The notes beneath the pieces are model-generated. The model was not told where the DNA came from. It made no database searches and saw nothing but the letters and a program-made list of their open reading frames with translations. Position numbers and translations under genes: made by a program. 64,000 bases of DNA. Origin: Sphingopyxis bauzanensis. Its GTDB lineage: Bacteria; Pseudomonadota; Alphaproteobacteria; Sphingomonadales; Sphingomonadaceae. This document shows, in pieces, positions 36,892 through 47,433 of the stretch. The stretch covers positions 54,855 to 118,854 of the forward strand of contig NZ_NISK01000001.1 in the NCBI RefSeq assembly GCF_002205675.1. Reading direction: 5' to 3'. How positions within the stretch are numbered: the stretch's first letter is position 1; the number at the start of each line of letters is the position of its first letter.

Positions 36892-37743
36892 CTAGTCTGC
36901 GAGCGACAGAATATGCTTCGCCTGTTTGAGGTGCGGGGCGTCGACCATTTTGCCATCGACCTGCAGCACTCCGACGCCCGGATTGGCGGCAAAGGCATCG
37001 ACGATCGCCTGCGCGCGCGACACCTCCTCGGCGCTCGGGGTGAAGGCGGCGTTGATCGCCTCCACCTGCGCCGGATGGATCGCCATCATGCCGGTGAAGC
37101 CATCGCGGCGGGCGCGGGCGGCGTAAGCGGCGAGTCCCGCCTCGTCCTTGATCGCCGGGAACACCGTATCGATCGCGGCGACGCCCGCGGCGTGGGCAGC
37201 AAACAGCGTCAGTGCGCGCGCGACGTCATAGGGGGCGGTGTAGCTGCCATCAGCTTCGCGACTGGTTGTCGCGCCGATCGCGGCGGGCAGGTCCTCGGCG
37301 CCCCACGTCAGTCCGAGCAGGCGTTCCTTCGCTTCGCGATAACTTCCGAGGGTGAAAATGGCCGCGGCGGTCTCGGTCGCGATCGGGAGGATCGGCGGCA
37401 GCGAAGCATCGCGCGGCGATTCGCTGCGCATGATCGTATCGATCTGCGCGATGCTCGGCGCTCCTTCGGCCTTGGGCAACATGATCGCATCGGGCCGGGC
37501 GGCGATGATCGCGGCGACATCGGCGGCGGTCAGATGGCCGTCGAGCGGATTGACCCGCACCAGCGTGAAGACTTCGCGCGGCCCCGCCAGATAGTCGGCG
37601 ATCGCATGCCGCGCGGCGTCCTTGTTCGCGAGCGACACCGAATCCTCGAGATCGAGGATGATCGCGTCGGCGCCCGATGCCGCCGCCTTGGCAAAGCGTT
37701 CGGGACGGTCGCCGGGGACGAAAAGGAGGGAACGCAGTCTCAT
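36892..37743 (-). CDS. CitE-like CoA-ester lyase (HpcH/HpaI aldolase family)
   Basis: The protein has 283 residues. CitE features are RSLLFVPGDRPERFAKAAASGADAIILDLEDSV, VRVNPLDG, MLPKAEG, TETAAAIFTLG and GLTWGAEDL followed by DGFTGMMAIHPAQVEAIN. The protein stands alone without citrate-lyase partners, so it is a beta-hydroxyacyl-CoA lyase type enzyme ((S)-malyl/citramalyl/3-hydroxy-3-methylglutaryl-CoA lyases). It lies at the end of a leucine-degradation operon, 86 bases after a MaoC gene. M. tuberculosis has the same set (CitE-like Rv2498c with MaoC Rv2499c and the fadE19-accA1-accD1 genes), pointing to HMG-CoA cleavage. Confidence 0.85.
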   Translation of the reverse strand: MRLRSLLFVPGDRPERFAKAAASGADAIILDLEDSVSLANKDAARHAIADYLAGPREVFTLVRVNPLDGHLTAADVAAIIAARPDAIMLPKAEGAPSIAQIDTIMRSESPRDASLPPILPIATETAAAIFTLGSYREAKERLLGLTWGAEDLPAAIGATTSREADGSYTAPYDVARALTLFAAHAAGVAAIDTVFPAIKDEAGLAAYAARARRDGFTGMMAIHPAQVEAINAAFTPSAEEVSRAQAIVDAFAANPGVGVLQVDGKMVDAPHLKQAKHILSLAD

Positions 37744-37766
37744 GGGCTTACCTATGCGTTACGTGT

Positions 37767-37815
37767 CGAGCGAAGTCGAGACATGTGCGGAGCAAAGGGT
37801 TCTCGACTTCGCTCG
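37767..37815. repeat. Inverted repeat with 14-base arms between maoC and citE-like genes
   Basis: CGAGCGAAGTCGAG (37767-37780) and CTCGACTTCGCTCG (37802-37815) are exact reverse complements separated by 21 bases. It lies in the only sizeable gap of the operon and may act as a processing or attenuation stem. Confidence 0.7.
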
Positions 37816-37829
37816 AACCGCACGGCGAT

Positions 37830-38279
37830 CTATGGTTTTCGTTGAACCAGCGTAGAACGCTCGCACTGGCAGACAAGTTCATCGCGCTGGTTGATGCAGC
37901 GGTGGAGGAAGGTCACGATCCCGGCGTTGGGCCGCGATTTCGATTGCTTCAGCCCGATCACTTCGCTCTCCGCGCGCAGCGTGTCGCCGATAAACACCGG
38001 CTTGGGCATCACCAGCTTGTCGTAGCCGAGATTGGCGACGAGCGTGCCGAGCGTCGTGTCGCCGACCGACAGCCCCACCATCAGGCTGAAGGTGAAGGTG
38101 CCGTTGACGAGGATCTGGCCGAACTCGGACGCTTTCGCCGCCTCGACGTCGAGGTGCAGCGGCTGCGGATTGTGCGTCATCACCGTAAACAGCAGATTGT
38201 CGGTCTCGGTCACGGTGCGGCGAATGTCGTGGGTCAGCGTGTCGCCGATCGCCCATTCGTCGAAATATTTGCCGGCCAT
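37830..38279 (-). CDS. MaoC-family (R)-specific enoyl-CoA hydratase
   Basis: The protein has 149 residues with a hot-dog fold: [39 protein letters not shown] and [25 protein letters not shown]. The Asp/His pair of MaoC hydratases is seen in the LHLD segment. The ATG shares one base with the mccA stop. Its place between carboxylase and CitE-like lyase suggests hydration of 3-methylglutaconyl-CoA to a 3-hydroxy-3-methylglutaryl-CoA, replacing the crotonase-type LiuC, which is absent. Confidence 0.85.
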   Translation of the reverse strand: MAGKYFDEWAIGDTLTHDIRRTVTETDNLLFTVMTHNPQPLHLDVEAAKASEFGQILVNGTFTFSLMVGLSVGDTTLGTLVANLGYDKLVMPKPVFIGDTLRAESEVIGLKQSKSRPNAGIVTFLHRCINQRDELVCQCERSTLVQRKP

Positions 38280-40120
38280 TATGCTTCGTCCTTTTCGATC
38301 CGCACGAGCAACGCCTCGACCTGAACTTGCGCGCCCGGCGTCGTATTAAGCTCGGCCACCACTCCGTCGAACGGCGCGGTCAGGCTATGCTCCATCTTCA
38401 TCGCTTCAAGGGTGATCAGTTTCTGGCCTTTGCTCACCGTGTCACCCGCAGCGACCTCTACCGCAATGACTTTGCCCGGCATGGGGGAAAGGATGGCGCC
38501 GTCGCCAGCTGCCCCGCCCGGGCCGCCCTCGGCGCGCCAAGGGGTAAGTTGCCAGACGGAACCGCCCTCGGCGACGAGCATCGCAGGCGCCGGCTCCTCG
38601 GTGCCGGGCCCGTGTAGTTCGACCTCGACACGCTTTCCATCGAGCAGAAACGCCGCCGAGCGCACATCGGGTGCGTTGAGACGGAAACCCGCCTGCAGCG
38701 AGCGCGGGACGATCGCCATCGCGGCGTTGGTGAGGGCTCCAATCGTCGGAGCGGGTTCGTCGGTCATCGCATCGCCATCGCGACCGATCAGTCCGGTATC
38801 GACGCTGCCTGCGACGAAATCGGGATGCGCGAGCGCGTTGATCAGGAAGGCCGAATTGGTCTTGACCGGCCAGATCGCGCTGTCCTCGAGCATCTCCGAG
38901 AGTATGGCGCGCGCTTCCTCGCGATCCTCACCATAAGCGATGACCTTGGCGATCATCGGATCATAGAAGGGTGAGACTTCGGTGCCCTCATAGACGCCGG
39001 TATCGACGCGCCCGAGGTGATCGGGAAGCTGGAACAGTTCGAGCGTGCCGATCGAAGGCAGGAAGCCCTTGGTGGGGTCTTCCGCATAAAGCCGCGCTTC
39101 CATCGCCCAGCCGTTGATCGACAGCTCTTCCTGCTGCAGCGGGATCGGCTCACCGCTCGCTACCCGCAACTGCCATTCGACCAGATCAACCCCGGTGATC
39201 TCCTCGGTCACCGGATGCTCGACCTGCAGCCGCGTGTTCATTTCCATGAACCAGATGCGGTCGGCGCGCAGGTCTTCGCTGGCGTCGGCGATGAATTCGA
39301 TCGTCCCCGCGCCGACATAGTCGACCGCCTGCGCAGCGCGCACCGCGGCGGCGCAGAGCGCCTCGCGGGTGACCTCGTCCATGCCGGGGGCGGGGGCTTC
39401 CTCGATCACCTTCTGGTGGCGTCGTTGCAGTGAGCAGTCGCGTTCGAACAGGTGGACGACATTGCCGTGGGTGTCGCCGAACACCTGCACCTCGATATGG
39501 CGCGGGGTCAGGATATATTTCTCGATCAGCACATGATCGTTGCCGAACGACGCCGCCGCCTCGCGTTGGCACGAGGCGAGCGCGTCAATGAAGTCGGCGG
39601 GGCTATCTACCTTGCGCATTCCCTTGCCGCCGCCGCCGGCTACGGCCTTGATCAGCACCGGATAACCGATTTCGGCGGCGCGTTCGGCAAGGAAGGCGGG
39701 GGCTTGGGTCTCACCCATATAGCCGGGGGTCACCGGCACTCCGGCTTCGGCCATCAGCTTTTTGGCGCCATCTTTCAGCCCCATCGCGGTGATCGACGAG
39801 GGGTTGGGACCGACCCAGATCAATCCGGCATCGATCACGGCCTGTGCGAACGCGGCGTTCTCGGACAGGAAACCATAACCCGGATGGATCGCATCGGCGC
39901 CGGTGGCTTTGGCAGCGGCGATGATCTTTTCGCCGACCAGATAGGATTCGCGCGCCGGTGACGGCCCGATATGCACCGCCTCGTCGGCTTGTCGCACATG
40001 CAGCGCCTTGGCATCGGCGTCCGAATAGACAGCAATGGTGCGAATGCCCATCTCGCGCGCGGTGCGGATGATGCGGCAGGCGATTTCGCCGCGATTGGCG
40101 ATGAGGAGGGATTGGATCAT
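38279..40120 (-). CDS. liuD: Methylcrotonyl-CoA carboxylase, biotin-containing alpha subunit
   Basis: The protein has 613 residues from ATG at 40120. It has a biotin carboxylase domain (about 1-445: [48 protein letters not shown]), a linker, and a C-terminal biotinyl domain with EAMKMEH (biotin on the lysine, about residue 580). It carboxylates biotin with ATP and bicarbonate. It follows liuB by 5 bases. The exact acyl-CoA (3-methylcrotonyl versus others) is deduced from operon content. Confidence 0.92.
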   Translation of the reverse strand: MIQSLLIANRGEIACRIIRTAREMGIRTIAVYSDADAKALHVRQADEAVHIGPSPARESYLVGEKIIAAAKATGADAIHPGYGFLSENAAFAQAVIDAGLIWVGPNPSSITAMGLKDGAKKLMAEAGVPVTPGYMGETQAPAFLAERAAEIGYPVLIKAVAGGGGKGMRKVDSPADFIDALASCQREAAASFGNDHVLIEKYILTPRHIEVQVFGDTHGNVVHLFERDCSLQRRHQKVIEEAPAPGMDEVTREALCAAAVRAAQAVDYVGAGTIEFIADASEDLRADRIWFMEMNTRLQVEHPVTEEITGVDLVEWQLRVASGEPIPLQQEELSINGWAMEARLYAEDPTKGFLPSIGTLELFQLPDHLGRVDTGVYEGTEVSPFYDPMIAKVIAYGEDREEARAILSEMLEDSAIWPVKTNSAFLINALAHPDFVAGSVDTGLIGRDGDAMTDEPAPTIGALTNAAMAIVPRSLQAGFRLNAPDVRSAAFLLDGKRVEVELHGPGTEEPAPAMLVAEGGSVWQLTPWRAEGGPGGAAGDGAILSPMPGKVIAVEVAAGDTVSKGQKLITLEAMKMEHSLTAPFDGVVAELNTTPGAQVQVEALLVRIEKDEA

Positions 40121-40125
40121 CGTTA

Positions 40126-41724
40126 TCACATCCTGAACACGCCGAACCCGCGGTCCTCGACCGGGGCGTTCAGCGTCGCGGCAAAGGCCAGCCCCAGCAC
40201 ATCCCGCGTCTGCGCCGGGTCGATGATGCCATCGTCCCACAATCGCGCGGTCGCGTGATAGGGATTGCCCTCATCCTCATATTTCTGGCGGATCGGTGCC
40301 TTGAAGGCCTCGGCTTCCTCCGGCGTCCATTTGTCGGCGTCGCGGTGGACGGTCGCGAGCACGCTCGCCGCCTGTTCGCCGCCCATCACGCTGATCCGCG
40401 CATTGGGCCAGGTGAACAGGAAACGTGGGCTATAGGCGCGGCCGCACATGCCGTAATTGCCCGCGCCGAAACTGCCACCGATCAGCACGGTGACCTTGGG
40501 CACCGTCGCGGTGGCGACTGCGGTCACCAACTTCGCGCCATGTTTGGCGATGCCCTCGGCCTCATATTTGCCGCCGACCATGAAGCCGCTGATGTTCTGC
40601 AAGAAGAGCAGGGGGATGCGGCGTTGCTGCGCCAGCTCGATGAAATGCGCGCCCTTTACCGCGCTCTCGCTGAACAGAACGCCATTGTTGGCGAGGATCG
40701 CGACGGGGATGCCCCAGATGTGCGCGAAGCCGCACACCAACGTGCTGCCATAATTGGCCTTGAACTCATGAAACTCGCTGGCGTCGACGATGCGCGCGAT
40801 GGCTTCGTGGACGTCATAGGGCGCACGGACGTCGTCGGGGACAACGCCGTAGAGCTGCTCGGGATCATATTTGGGCGGGCGCGGGTCTTTCAGCGCGACG
40901 TCGAACCCGGTGTCAGCACCTAGGTGGCTGATGATGTCGCGCACGATCGTCAGCGCATGCTCGTCATTCTCGGCCAGATGATCGACGACCCCCGACTTGC
41001 GCGCGTGCAGGTCGCCACCGCCCAGATCCTCGGCGCTGATTTCTTCGCCCGTCGCCGCTTTGACCAGCGGCGGGCCGGCGAGAAAGATCGTGCCCTGATT
41101 GCGGACGATGATCGTCTCATCGCTCATCGCGGGGACATAGGCGCCGCCTGCGGTGCAGCTACCCATCACGCAAGCAATCTGCGGAATGCGCCGCGCCGAC
41201 ATATTGGCCTGGTTGAAAAAGATACGCCCGAAATGGTCGCGGTCGGGAAACACCTGGTCCTGATGCGGCAGGTTGGCGCCGCCGCTGTCGACCAAGTAAA
41301 TGCAGGGCAGGCGGTTCTCGAGCGCAATCTCCTGCGCGCGCAGATGCTTTTTCACCGTCAGCGGATAGTAGGTGCCGCCTTTGACCGTCGCGTCGTTGCA
41401 CACGATCATGCACTGGCGCCCCGACACGCGGCCGATGCCGCAGATCAGCCCCGCGCCCGGGACTTCGCCATCGTAGAGGTCGTTCGCGGCGAGCTGGCCA
41501 ATCTCAAGGAACGGCGAGCCCGGATCCAGCAGCCGTTCGACCCGCTCGCGCGGCAACAGTTTGCCGCGGCTGGTGTGCCGCTCGCGCGACTTCTCATTGC
41601 CGCCGAGCGCCGCCTCGGCGACGCGCGCCCACAGCTCGTCTTTCAGCGCGCGGTTGTGCGCGGCGCGGGTGCGAAACTCGTCGCTGTCGGGATCGACAGT
41701 GGTGCCAAGGACCGGTGCGCTCAC
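40126..41724 (-). CDS. liuB: Methylcrotonyl-CoA carboxylase, carboxyltransferase beta subunit
   Basis: The protein has 532 residues, GTG start at 41724 overlapping the stop of the preceding membrane-protein gene. Features are [43 protein letters not shown], the CT motif [17 protein letters not shown], and [38 protein letters not shown], all diagnostic of MCC beta. It transfers CO2 from biotin to 3-methylcrotonyl-CoA in leucine breakdown. Confidence 0.95.
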   Translation of the reverse strand: MSAPVLGTTVDPDSDEFRTRAAHNRALKDELWARVAEAALGGNEKSRERHTSRGKLLPRERVERLLDPGSPFLEIGQLAANDLYDGEVPGAGLICGIGRVSGRQCMIVCNDATVKGGTYYPLTVKKHLRAQEIALENRLPCIYLVDSGGANLPHQDQVFPDRDHFGRIFFNQANMSARRIPQIACVMGSCTAGGAYVPAMSDETIIVRNQGTIFLAGPPLVKAATGEEISAEDLGGGDLHARKSGVVDHLAENDEHALTIVRDIISHLGADTGFDVALKDPRPPKYDPEQLYGVVPDDVRAPYDVHEAIARIVDASEFHEFKANYGSTLVCGFAHIWGIPVAILANNGVLFSESAVKGAHFIELAQQRRIPLLFLQNISGFMVGGKYEAEGIAKHGAKLVTAVATATVPKVTVLIGGSFGAGNYGMCGRAYSPRFLFTWPNARISVMGGEQAASVLATVHRDADKWTPEEAEAFKAPIRQKYEDEGNPYHATARLWDDGIIDPAQTRDVLGLAFAATLNAPVEDRGFGVFRM

Positions 41725-42014
41725 TGTTCAGTCTCTCCCTGCGTTTTGTCCGGATTGCCCGGGTTATCTTTCAGGATCAGGTAACGATAGACGCCAATGG
41801 CATTGATGATCAGCAGCGCGACATTCTGCCAACCGATGCCTTCGCTGTCGGGTTGCAAAAAGCCCCATGCGATCAGCGCGATGCTGCTGGTGACAAAGAT
41901 GACAAAGGCCCAGCCGGTGCGGCGGCGGCCGAGGTTGAGCGAGACGATCAACGCCGCGAGCGTAGCGGCGCCCGCGCCATAATATTGCAGGGCGGTGAGG
42001 AGCGTGTCGTTCAC
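41721..42014 (-). CDS. Small membrane protein inside the leucine operon (second of two)
   Basis: The protein has 97 residues from GTG at 42014, overlapping the previous stop. It has three hydrophobic segments (about 10-27, 33-50, 60-78), a charged tail ([17 protein letters not shown]) and no known motif. The stop overlaps the liuB start, so it is translated in a chain with the pathway enzymes. Function unknown. Confidence 0.75.
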   Translation of the reverse strand: MNDTLLTALQYYGAGAATLAALIVSLNLGRRRTGWAFVIFVTSSIALIAWGFLQPDSEGIGWQNVALLIINAIGVYRYLILKDNPGNPDKTQGETEQ

Positions 42015-42361
42015 GCCGCCGCGCCCAAGATCGCGAAGACGCCCGACGCGGTCAGGATCGGCCAGCCGATGTGACGTCCGCGCGTATAAAGTCCATCGGC
42101 CAGACCGACCGCAGTCCATGCCGCACCGATCAGCAGGATCAACGCGCGCGGGGTGCCGGGCCAGACGACCGAGGCCGCCGACACCAGCATCAGCACCGAC
42201 ATCGCGTGCCAGGCAAAGCGAAACACCTTGCGCGCTAGTTCGACCGCCATGATCCCTTGATCGAGCGCGAGGAGCGGCTGGATCAATCGCTTTTCACCCA
42301 AGGCGCCATGCACCAGGGCCGTCGTCACCATAAAGGCCGTCGACAGCCAGAGCCAGGTCAC
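42011..42361 (-). CDS. Small membrane protein inside the leucine operon (first of two)
   Basis: The protein has 116 residues from GTG at 42361, which overlaps the liuA stop (GTGA). It has four hydrophobic segments: an N-terminal TWLWLSTAFMVTTALVHGALG, then two in the middle (VLMLVSAASVVW, ALILLIGAAWTAVGLADG), and [17 protein letters not shown] at the end. I recognise no family with confidence. Coupled translation with liuA and the next gene suggests a shared role, perhaps in substrate or product movement. Confidence 0.75.
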   Translation of the reverse strand: MTWLWLSTAFMVTTALVHGALGEKRLIQPLLALDQGIMAVELARKVFRFAWHAMSVLMLVSAASVVWPGTPRALILLIGAAWTAVGLADGLYTRGRHIGWPILTASGVFAILGAAA

Positions 42362-43527
42362 GCGCCAGCACCGATCAGTTCGCGGCCGATCAGCATCCGG
42401 CGAATCTCGTTGGTCCCCGCGCCGATGTCGAGCAGCTTGGCATCGCGCCAGTAGCGCTCCACCGGCCAGTCCTTGGTGTAACCCGCGCCGCCGAGCGCCT
42501 GGATCGCTTCGCCCGCAACCTTCACCGCGCTTTCGCTCGCGAGCAAAATGCAGCCTGCGGCGTCGAAGCGCGTCGTCTGTCCCGCGTCGCACGCCTTGGC
42601 GACATTATAGACATAGGAGCGCGCTGACTGGAGCGCGACATACATGTCGGCGACTTTCGCCTGCATCAGCTGGAACGACCCGATCGGCTTGCCGAACTGC
42701 TTGCGGTCGCGGACATAGGGAATGACGGTATCGAGGCAAGCCTGCATGATCCCGAGCTGGAGCCCGGCGAGCACGACGCGCTCATAATCGAGCCCCGACA
42801 TCAGCACCCCGACGCCGCCATTTTCCGGCCCCATGACCTGCTCTTCGGAGACCTCGCAATCATTGAAGACGAGCTCCGCGGTAGGCGAGCCGCGCATCCC
42901 GACCTTGTCGATTTTCTGTCCGATGCTGAACCCCGGCATATCCTTTTCGATCAGGAAAGCGGTAATGCCGCGCGATCCGGCCTCGGGGCTGGTCTTGGCA
43001 TAGACGACCAGCGTGTCCGCGCAGGTCGCATTGGTGATCCAGAATTTGGTGCCGTTGAGGACATAGCCGCCCTGAACGCGGTCGGCCTTCAGCTTCATCG
43101 ACACGATGTCGCTGCCCGCGCCCGCTTCGGACATGGCGAGGCTGCCGACATGCTCGCCGCTGATCAGCTTGGGGAGATATTTGGCTTTCTGGTCGGCATT
43201 GCCCCAGCGGCGGATCTGGTTGACGCACAGGTTCGAATGGGCGCCGTAGGACAGGCCGATCGCGCCGCTGGCGCGGCTCACTTCTTCGACCGCGATGACG
43301 TGCTCGAGATAGCCAAGGCCAAGCCCGCCTAATTCCTCTTCGACGGTGATGCCGTGCAGGCCCAGATCGCCCATCTGCGTCCATAGTTCGTCGCGCGGGA
43401 ACCAGTCTTCGGCGTCGGCCTTGGCGGCCAGCGGCGAAATCTGTTCGTCGGCGAAACGGGCAGTGGTGTCGCGGATCATGTCGGCGGTTTCGCCGAGCGC
43501 GAAATCGAAGTCGGGGGTTGCGCGCAT
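42358..43527 (-). CDS. liuA: Isovaleryl-CoA dehydrogenase
   Basis: The protein has 389 residues from ATG at 43527. It has the acyl-CoA dehydrogenase fold with GLSYGAHSNLCVNQI, LAMSEAGAGSDIVSMKLKA, FWITNATCADTLVVYAKT, GGVGVLMSGLDYERVVLAG and the C-terminal ALGGAGYTKDWPVERYWRDAKLLDIGAGTNEI, the pattern of isovaleryl-CoA dehydrogenases. It oxidises isovaleryl-CoA to 3-methylcrotonyl-CoA and passes electrons to ETF. It leads a minus-strand operon and is divergent from a LysR gene, with about 100 bases between. Confidence 0.94.
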   Translation of the reverse strand: MRATPDFDFALGETADMIRDTTARFADEQISPLAAKADAEDWFPRDELWTQMGDLGLHGITVEEELGGLGLGYLEHVIAVEEVSRASGAIGLSYGAHSNLCVNQIRRWGNADQKAKYLPKLISGEHVGSLAMSEAGAGSDIVSMKLKADRVQGGYVLNGTKFWITNATCADTLVVYAKTSPEAGSRGITAFLIEKDMPGFSIGQKIDKVGMRGSPTAELVFNDCEVSEEQVMGPENGGVGVLMSGLDYERVVLAGLQLGIMQACLDTVIPYVRDRKQFGKPIGSFQLMQAKVADMYVALQSARSYVYNVAKACDAGQTTRFDAAGCILLASESAVKVAGEAIQALGGAGYTKDWPVERYWRDAKLLDIGAGTNEIRRMLIGRELIGAGA

Positions 43528-43628
43528 GGATGAGCCTATCGATCGAGGGCAGGACAGGGCGCGATACTGCCTCAAAAGTTGATCATATGGAAATTGAAAC
43601 GATAGGAGATTTGGCATAAGCAAAATCT

Positions 43629-44531
43629 ATGATAAAGCGCGCCCATGTCCGTCAGTTTCTCGCCGTCGTCGATGCGGGCAGTTTTACCCAAGCGGCGGCG
43701 CGGATCCGGGTGACCCAGCCGGCGTTGTCGAGCGGGATTGCCGAGCTGGAAAAACTGGTCGGCACACCGCTGTTCATCCGCAACCGCCGCCAGATACGGC
43801 TCACCGAAGCGGGCGGGCGTTTCCTGCCAATCGCGCGCGATCTGGAACGCGGTTTTCGCGCTGCCGACGATTTCGGCCGCGAGGACGACCGGCAAGCGAC
43901 CGAACTCAAGCTCGGCCTGATCCGCTCGGTTTCAGGGGAGTTTTTGCAGGCCATCGTTATGGCGCTGCGGCCCAGCTTCGCCATCGAACTGATCGAGAAC
44001 AGCGAATCCGAACTCCGCGCGGCGCTGGGTAGCGGGCGCATCAACCTGGCGCTGGTCCCGCTGCGCTCGGGCGAGCGCGGCGATCAGGTTATACCGCTGT
44101 ACGAAGAGCCGTTGGCGATGTTCGTCGCCACTGGCCATCCGCTCGCGGGGCGGATCGAGGTTGACCCCGAGGAGCTCGCCGCGGAGACGATGATCGCGCG
44201 TCGCTCGTGCGAATTTCTGGATGCCACCAGTCGCTTCTTCACGCGGCACGGCGTGCGCCCGCGCTTTGCTCTGCGAAGCGAGAGCGATGAACGGTGCCTG
44301 CGCATGGTCGCTGCCGGAATCGGTATCACCACCGCGCCAGTGTCGCTGGCGATCGAGGGGATCGTTCCGCTCAAGGTCGCGGGCTACGATTTCCGGCGCG
44401 AGCTGGGCTTAATCGTCGATCCGGCGTGGGCGGCATTGCCCGATGTCGATCCGCGGCTGGCCCATGCCCGCGACACGGTGACCGCCATCGCCGCCGAATG
44501 GCGCCGGACACGGGTCGATGCCGCGGCATGA
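43629..44531 (+). CDS. LysR-family transcriptional regulator
   Basis: The protein has 300 residues. The N-terminal helix-turn-helix is [40 protein letters not shown], followed by the periplasmic-binding-like effector domain (about 90-290). It stands divergently from liuA, which it may regulate, although the window also contains a MerR LiuR-like gene. Effector unknown. No clear T-N11-A site was identified in the spacer. Confidence 0.9.
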   Translation: MIKRAHVRQFLAVVDAGSFTQAAARIRVTQPALSSGIAELEKLVGTPLFIRNRRQIRLTEAGGRFLPIARDLERGFRAADDFGREDDRQATELKLGLIRSVSGEFLQAIVMALRPSFAIELIENSESELRAALGSGRINLALVPLRSGERGDQVIPLYEEPLAMFVATGHPLAGRIEVDPEELAAETMIARRSCEFLDATSRFFTRHGVRPRFALRSESDERCLRMVAAGIGITTAPVSLAIEGIVPLKVAGYDFRRELGLIVDPAWAALPDVDPRLAHARDTVTAIAAEWRRTRVDAAA

Positions 44532-44613
44532 CCCCGCGCCTTACAAGTCTGGCTTGCATGGCCAAAAGGCCATACAGCTTGATCGCCGCACACCGCGGCG
44601 GCAAGGGCGGGGC

Positions 44614-45519
44614 ATGACCGATACGCTGACCCATCTCGACCGGCTCGAGGCCGAGAGCATCCATATCATGCGCGAAGTGATGGCCGACGCGGTCAAGCCG
44701 GTGATGCTGTATAGCGTCGGCAAGGACAGCGCGGTGATGCTGCATCTGGCGCGCAAGGCCTTCTATCCCTCGCCGCCGCCGTTCCCGTTGCTCCACGTCG
44801 ACACCATGTGGAAGTTTCGGGCGATGTACGAGCTGCGCGACCGGATGGCCGCCGAGAGCGGCATGGAACTGATTGTCTATCAGAACCCTGAGGCGAAGGA
44901 ACGCGGGATCAACCCGTTTGACCATGGCCCTTTGCACACCGACATGTGGAAGACCGAAGGGCTGAAGCAGGCGCTCGACCTCCATGGGTTCGACGTCGCA
45001 TTTGGCGGCGCGCGGCGTGACGAGGAAAAGAGCCGGGCGAAGGAACGTATCTTTTCGTTCCGTAGCGGCACCCACGGCTGGGATCCGAAGAAGCAGCGCC
45101 CCGAACTGTGGAACCTCTACAACGCCCGCAAAGCGAAGGGCGAGAGCATCCGCGTGTTCCCGATCTCGAACTGGACCGAGCTCGACATCTGGCAATATAT
45201 CGCGCGCGAAATTATCCCGATCGTGCCGCTCTATTTCGCCGCGCCGCGGCCGACGGTGGAGCGTGACGGTTTGCTGCTGATGGTCGATGACGATCGTTTC
45301 CCGCTGCTGCCCGGCGAGACGCCGGCCCTGCGCTCGGTACGTTTCCGCACCCTTGGCTGCTACCCGCTGACCGGCGCGGTCGAGAGCGAGGCCAAGACGC
45401 TGTCTGAAGTTATTCAGGAAATGCTGCTGACGACGACCAGCGAACGGCAAGGGCGGATCATCGACAAGGATGGCGGCGACGCTTCGATGGAGAAGAAGAA
45501 GCAGGAGGGGTATTTCTGA
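44614..45519 (+). CDS. cysD: Sulfate adenylyltransferase small subunit
   Basis: The protein has 301 residues from ATG at 44614 ([22 protein letters not shown]). The PP-loop is [17 protein letters not shown]; it also shows [29 protein letters not shown] and [11 protein letters not shown]. With CysN it forms adenosine phosphosulfate from sulfate and ATP. It starts the plus-strand cysD-cysNC-cysQ operon; the stop shares one base with the next start (TGATG). Confidence 0.96.
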   Translation: MTDTLTHLDRLEAESIHIMREVMADAVKPVMLYSVGKDSAVMLHLARKAFYPSPPPFPLLHVDTMWKFRAMYELRDRMAAESGMELIVYQNPEAKERGINPFDHGPLHTDMWKTEGLKQALDLHGFDVAFGGARRDEEKSRAKERIFSFRSGTHGWDPKKQRPELWNLYNARKAKGESIRVFPISNWTELDIWQYIAREIIPIVPLYFAAPRPTVERDGLLLMVDDDRFPLLPGETPALRSVRFRTLGCYPLTGAVESEAKTLSEVIQEMLLTTTSERQGRIIDKDGGDASMEKKKQEGYF

Positions 45520-47432
45520 TGCCAAATACCCCAGACACTCCTGTTTACGTCACCGACGCGCTCATCGCCGAGGATATCGACGCCTACCTCGCGCAGCACC
45601 AGCAGAAATCGCTGCTGCGTTTCATCACCTGCGGATCGGTCGACGACGGCAAGTCGACGCTGATCGGACGGCTGCTCTATGACAGCAAGATGATCTTCGA
45701 GGATCAGCTCGCGGCGCTTGAGGCCGACAGCAAGCGCGTCGGCACGCAGGGGCAGGAGATCGACTTTGCGTTGCTTGTCGACGGCCTTGCCGCCGAGCGC
45801 GAGCAGGGGATCACGATCGATGTCGCTTATCGCTTTTTCACGACCGAGAAGCGCAAGTTCATCGTCGCCGATACGCCGGGGCATGAGCAATATACCCGCA
45901 ACATGGTCACCGGCGCCTCGACCGCCGACCTCGCGGTCATCCTGATCGACGCGCGCAAGGGCGTGCTGACGCAGACGCGCCGACACAGCTTTCTCGCGCA
46001 CCTCATTGGCATCAAACATATCGTGCTCGCGGTGAACAAGATGGACCTTGTCGGTTATGACAAGACCGTGTTCGAGCGCATTTTGCTGAGCTATCGCGCC
46101 TTTGCGAGCGAGATCGGCATTACCAACTTCACCGCGATCCCGATCTCGGGGTTCAAGGGCGACAATATTACCGCGCTGTCGGACAATATGCCCTGGTTCA
46201 AGGGGCCGGCGTTGATCGAGCATCTGGAGGGTGTCGAGATCGCGGCCGCCGCCGATGAGGCGAAACCGTTCCGCCTGCCGGTACAGTGGGTCAATCGCCC
46301 CAATCTCGATTTCCGCGGCTTCTCGGGTCAGATCGCGAGCGGGACCGTTAAGCCGGGGGACGCGATTCGTGTCCTGCCCAGCGGCAAAACCACCTCGATA
46401 GCCCGCATTGTCACGCTCGATGGCGACCTCGATGCGGCCGTTGCGGGGCAGTCAGTGACACTGACACTTGCCGACGAAGTCGATTGCTCGCGCGGCGATG
46501 TCATCGCCGCAGCCGACGCGCCTCCCGAGGCCGCCGACCAGTTCGAGGCGACACTGGTGTGGATGGCCGATGAGGCGATGATCGCGGGGCGTGCCTATTG
46601 GCTCAAGCTCGCGACGCAGACGGTGTCGGCGACGATCCAGCAGCCGAAGTATGAGATCAACGTCAATACGCTCGACCATCTGGCGGCGAAGACGCTCGAA
46701 CTGAACGGTATCGGGGTCGTCGAGCTATCGACCGACAAGCCGATCGTGTTTGAGGCCTATGCCGACAATCGCACGCTTGGCGGCTTTATCCTGATCGACA
46801 AGCTGACCAATGCGACCGTCGCGGCGGGGATGCTGCACTTCAGCTTGCGCCGCGCGCAGAATGTCCATTGGCAGGCGAGCGACGTTGATCGCGACATGCG
46901 CGCGAACCTCAAGAACCAGCGCCCCGCACTGCTGTGGTTCACCGGTCTGTCGGGGTCGGGCAAGTCGACGATCGCCAATCTGGTCGAAAAGCAGCTGCAC
47001 CGGATGAACCGGCACAGCTTTCTGCTCGACGGCGACAATGTCCGCCACGGACTGAACCGCGACCTGGGCTTCACCGAGGCTGACCGGATTGAGAATATCC
47101 GCCGCGTCGGCGAGGTGGCCAAGCTGATGACCGACGCCGGGCTGATCGTGATCACCGCCTTCATCTCGCCGTTCCGGGTCGAGCGCGACATGGTGCGGTC
47201 AATGTTGCCCGACAGCGAGTTTATCGAGATATTTATCGACACCCCGCTGGCCGAAGCCGAGCGCCGCGACGTGAAAGGCCTGTATAAAAAGGCGCGTGCC
47301 GGACAGCTCAAGAATTTCACTGGCATCGATAGCCCGTATGAGGCGCCCGAAACCCCTGAGATCCGGATTGATACGACCGTGATGACGCCCGAGGAAGCGG
47401 CTGACCTAATCATCGATCGGCTGCTTGGCTGA
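45519..47432 (+). CDS. cysN: Bifunctional sulfate adenylyltransferase GTPase / adenylylsulfate kinase
   Basis: The protein has 637 residues and is a CysN-CysC fusion. The CysN GTPase carries GSVDDGKST (about 39-47), [12 protein letters not shown] and NKMDLVGY, then translation-factor-like beta barrels (to about 440). The C-terminal APS kinase (about 460-637) has P-loop GLSGSGKS and [15 protein letters not shown]. It therefore couples GTP-driven APS formation with PAPS formation. The ribosome site GGAGGGG lies within the end of cysD. Confidence 0.96.
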   Translation: MPNTPDTPVYVTDALIAEDIDAYLAQHQQKSLLRFITCGSVDDGKSTLIGRLLYDSKMIFEDQLAALEADSKRVGTQGQEIDFALLVDGLAAEREQGITIDVAYRFFTTEKRKFIVADTPGHEQYTRNMVTGASTADLAVILIDARKGVLTQTRRHSFLAHLIGIKHIVLAVNKMDLVGYDKTVFERILLSYRAFASEIGITNFTAIPISGFKGDNITALSDNMPWFKGPALIEHLEGVEIAAAADEAKPFRLPVQWVNRPNLDFRGFSGQIASGTVKPGDAIRVLPSGKTTSIARIVTLDGDLDAAVAGQSVTLTLADEVDCSRGDVIAAADAPPEAADQFEATLVWMADEAMIAGRAYWLKLATQTVSATIQQPKYEINVNTLDHLAAKTLELNGIGVVELSTDKPIVFEAYADNRTLGGFILIDKLTNATVAAGMLHFSLRRAQNVHWQASDVDRDMRANLKNQRPALLWFTGLSGSGKSTIANLVEKQLHRMNRHSFLLDGDNVRHGLNRDLGFTEADRIENIRRVGEVAKLMTDAGLIVITAFISPFRVERDMVRSMLPDSEFIEIFIDTPLAEAERRDVKGLYKKARAGQLKNFTGIDSPYEAPETPEIRIDTTVMTPEEAADLIIDRLLG

Positions 47433-47433
47433 C

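Noticed and set aside
33510..36998. Open frame of 1162 codons on the minus strand
   Set aside because: It is antisense to the acyl-CoA dehydrogenase and phospholipase-D genes, both with clear motifs. Long antisense frames are expected in GC-rich DNA with this codon bias, and the translation shows no domain.
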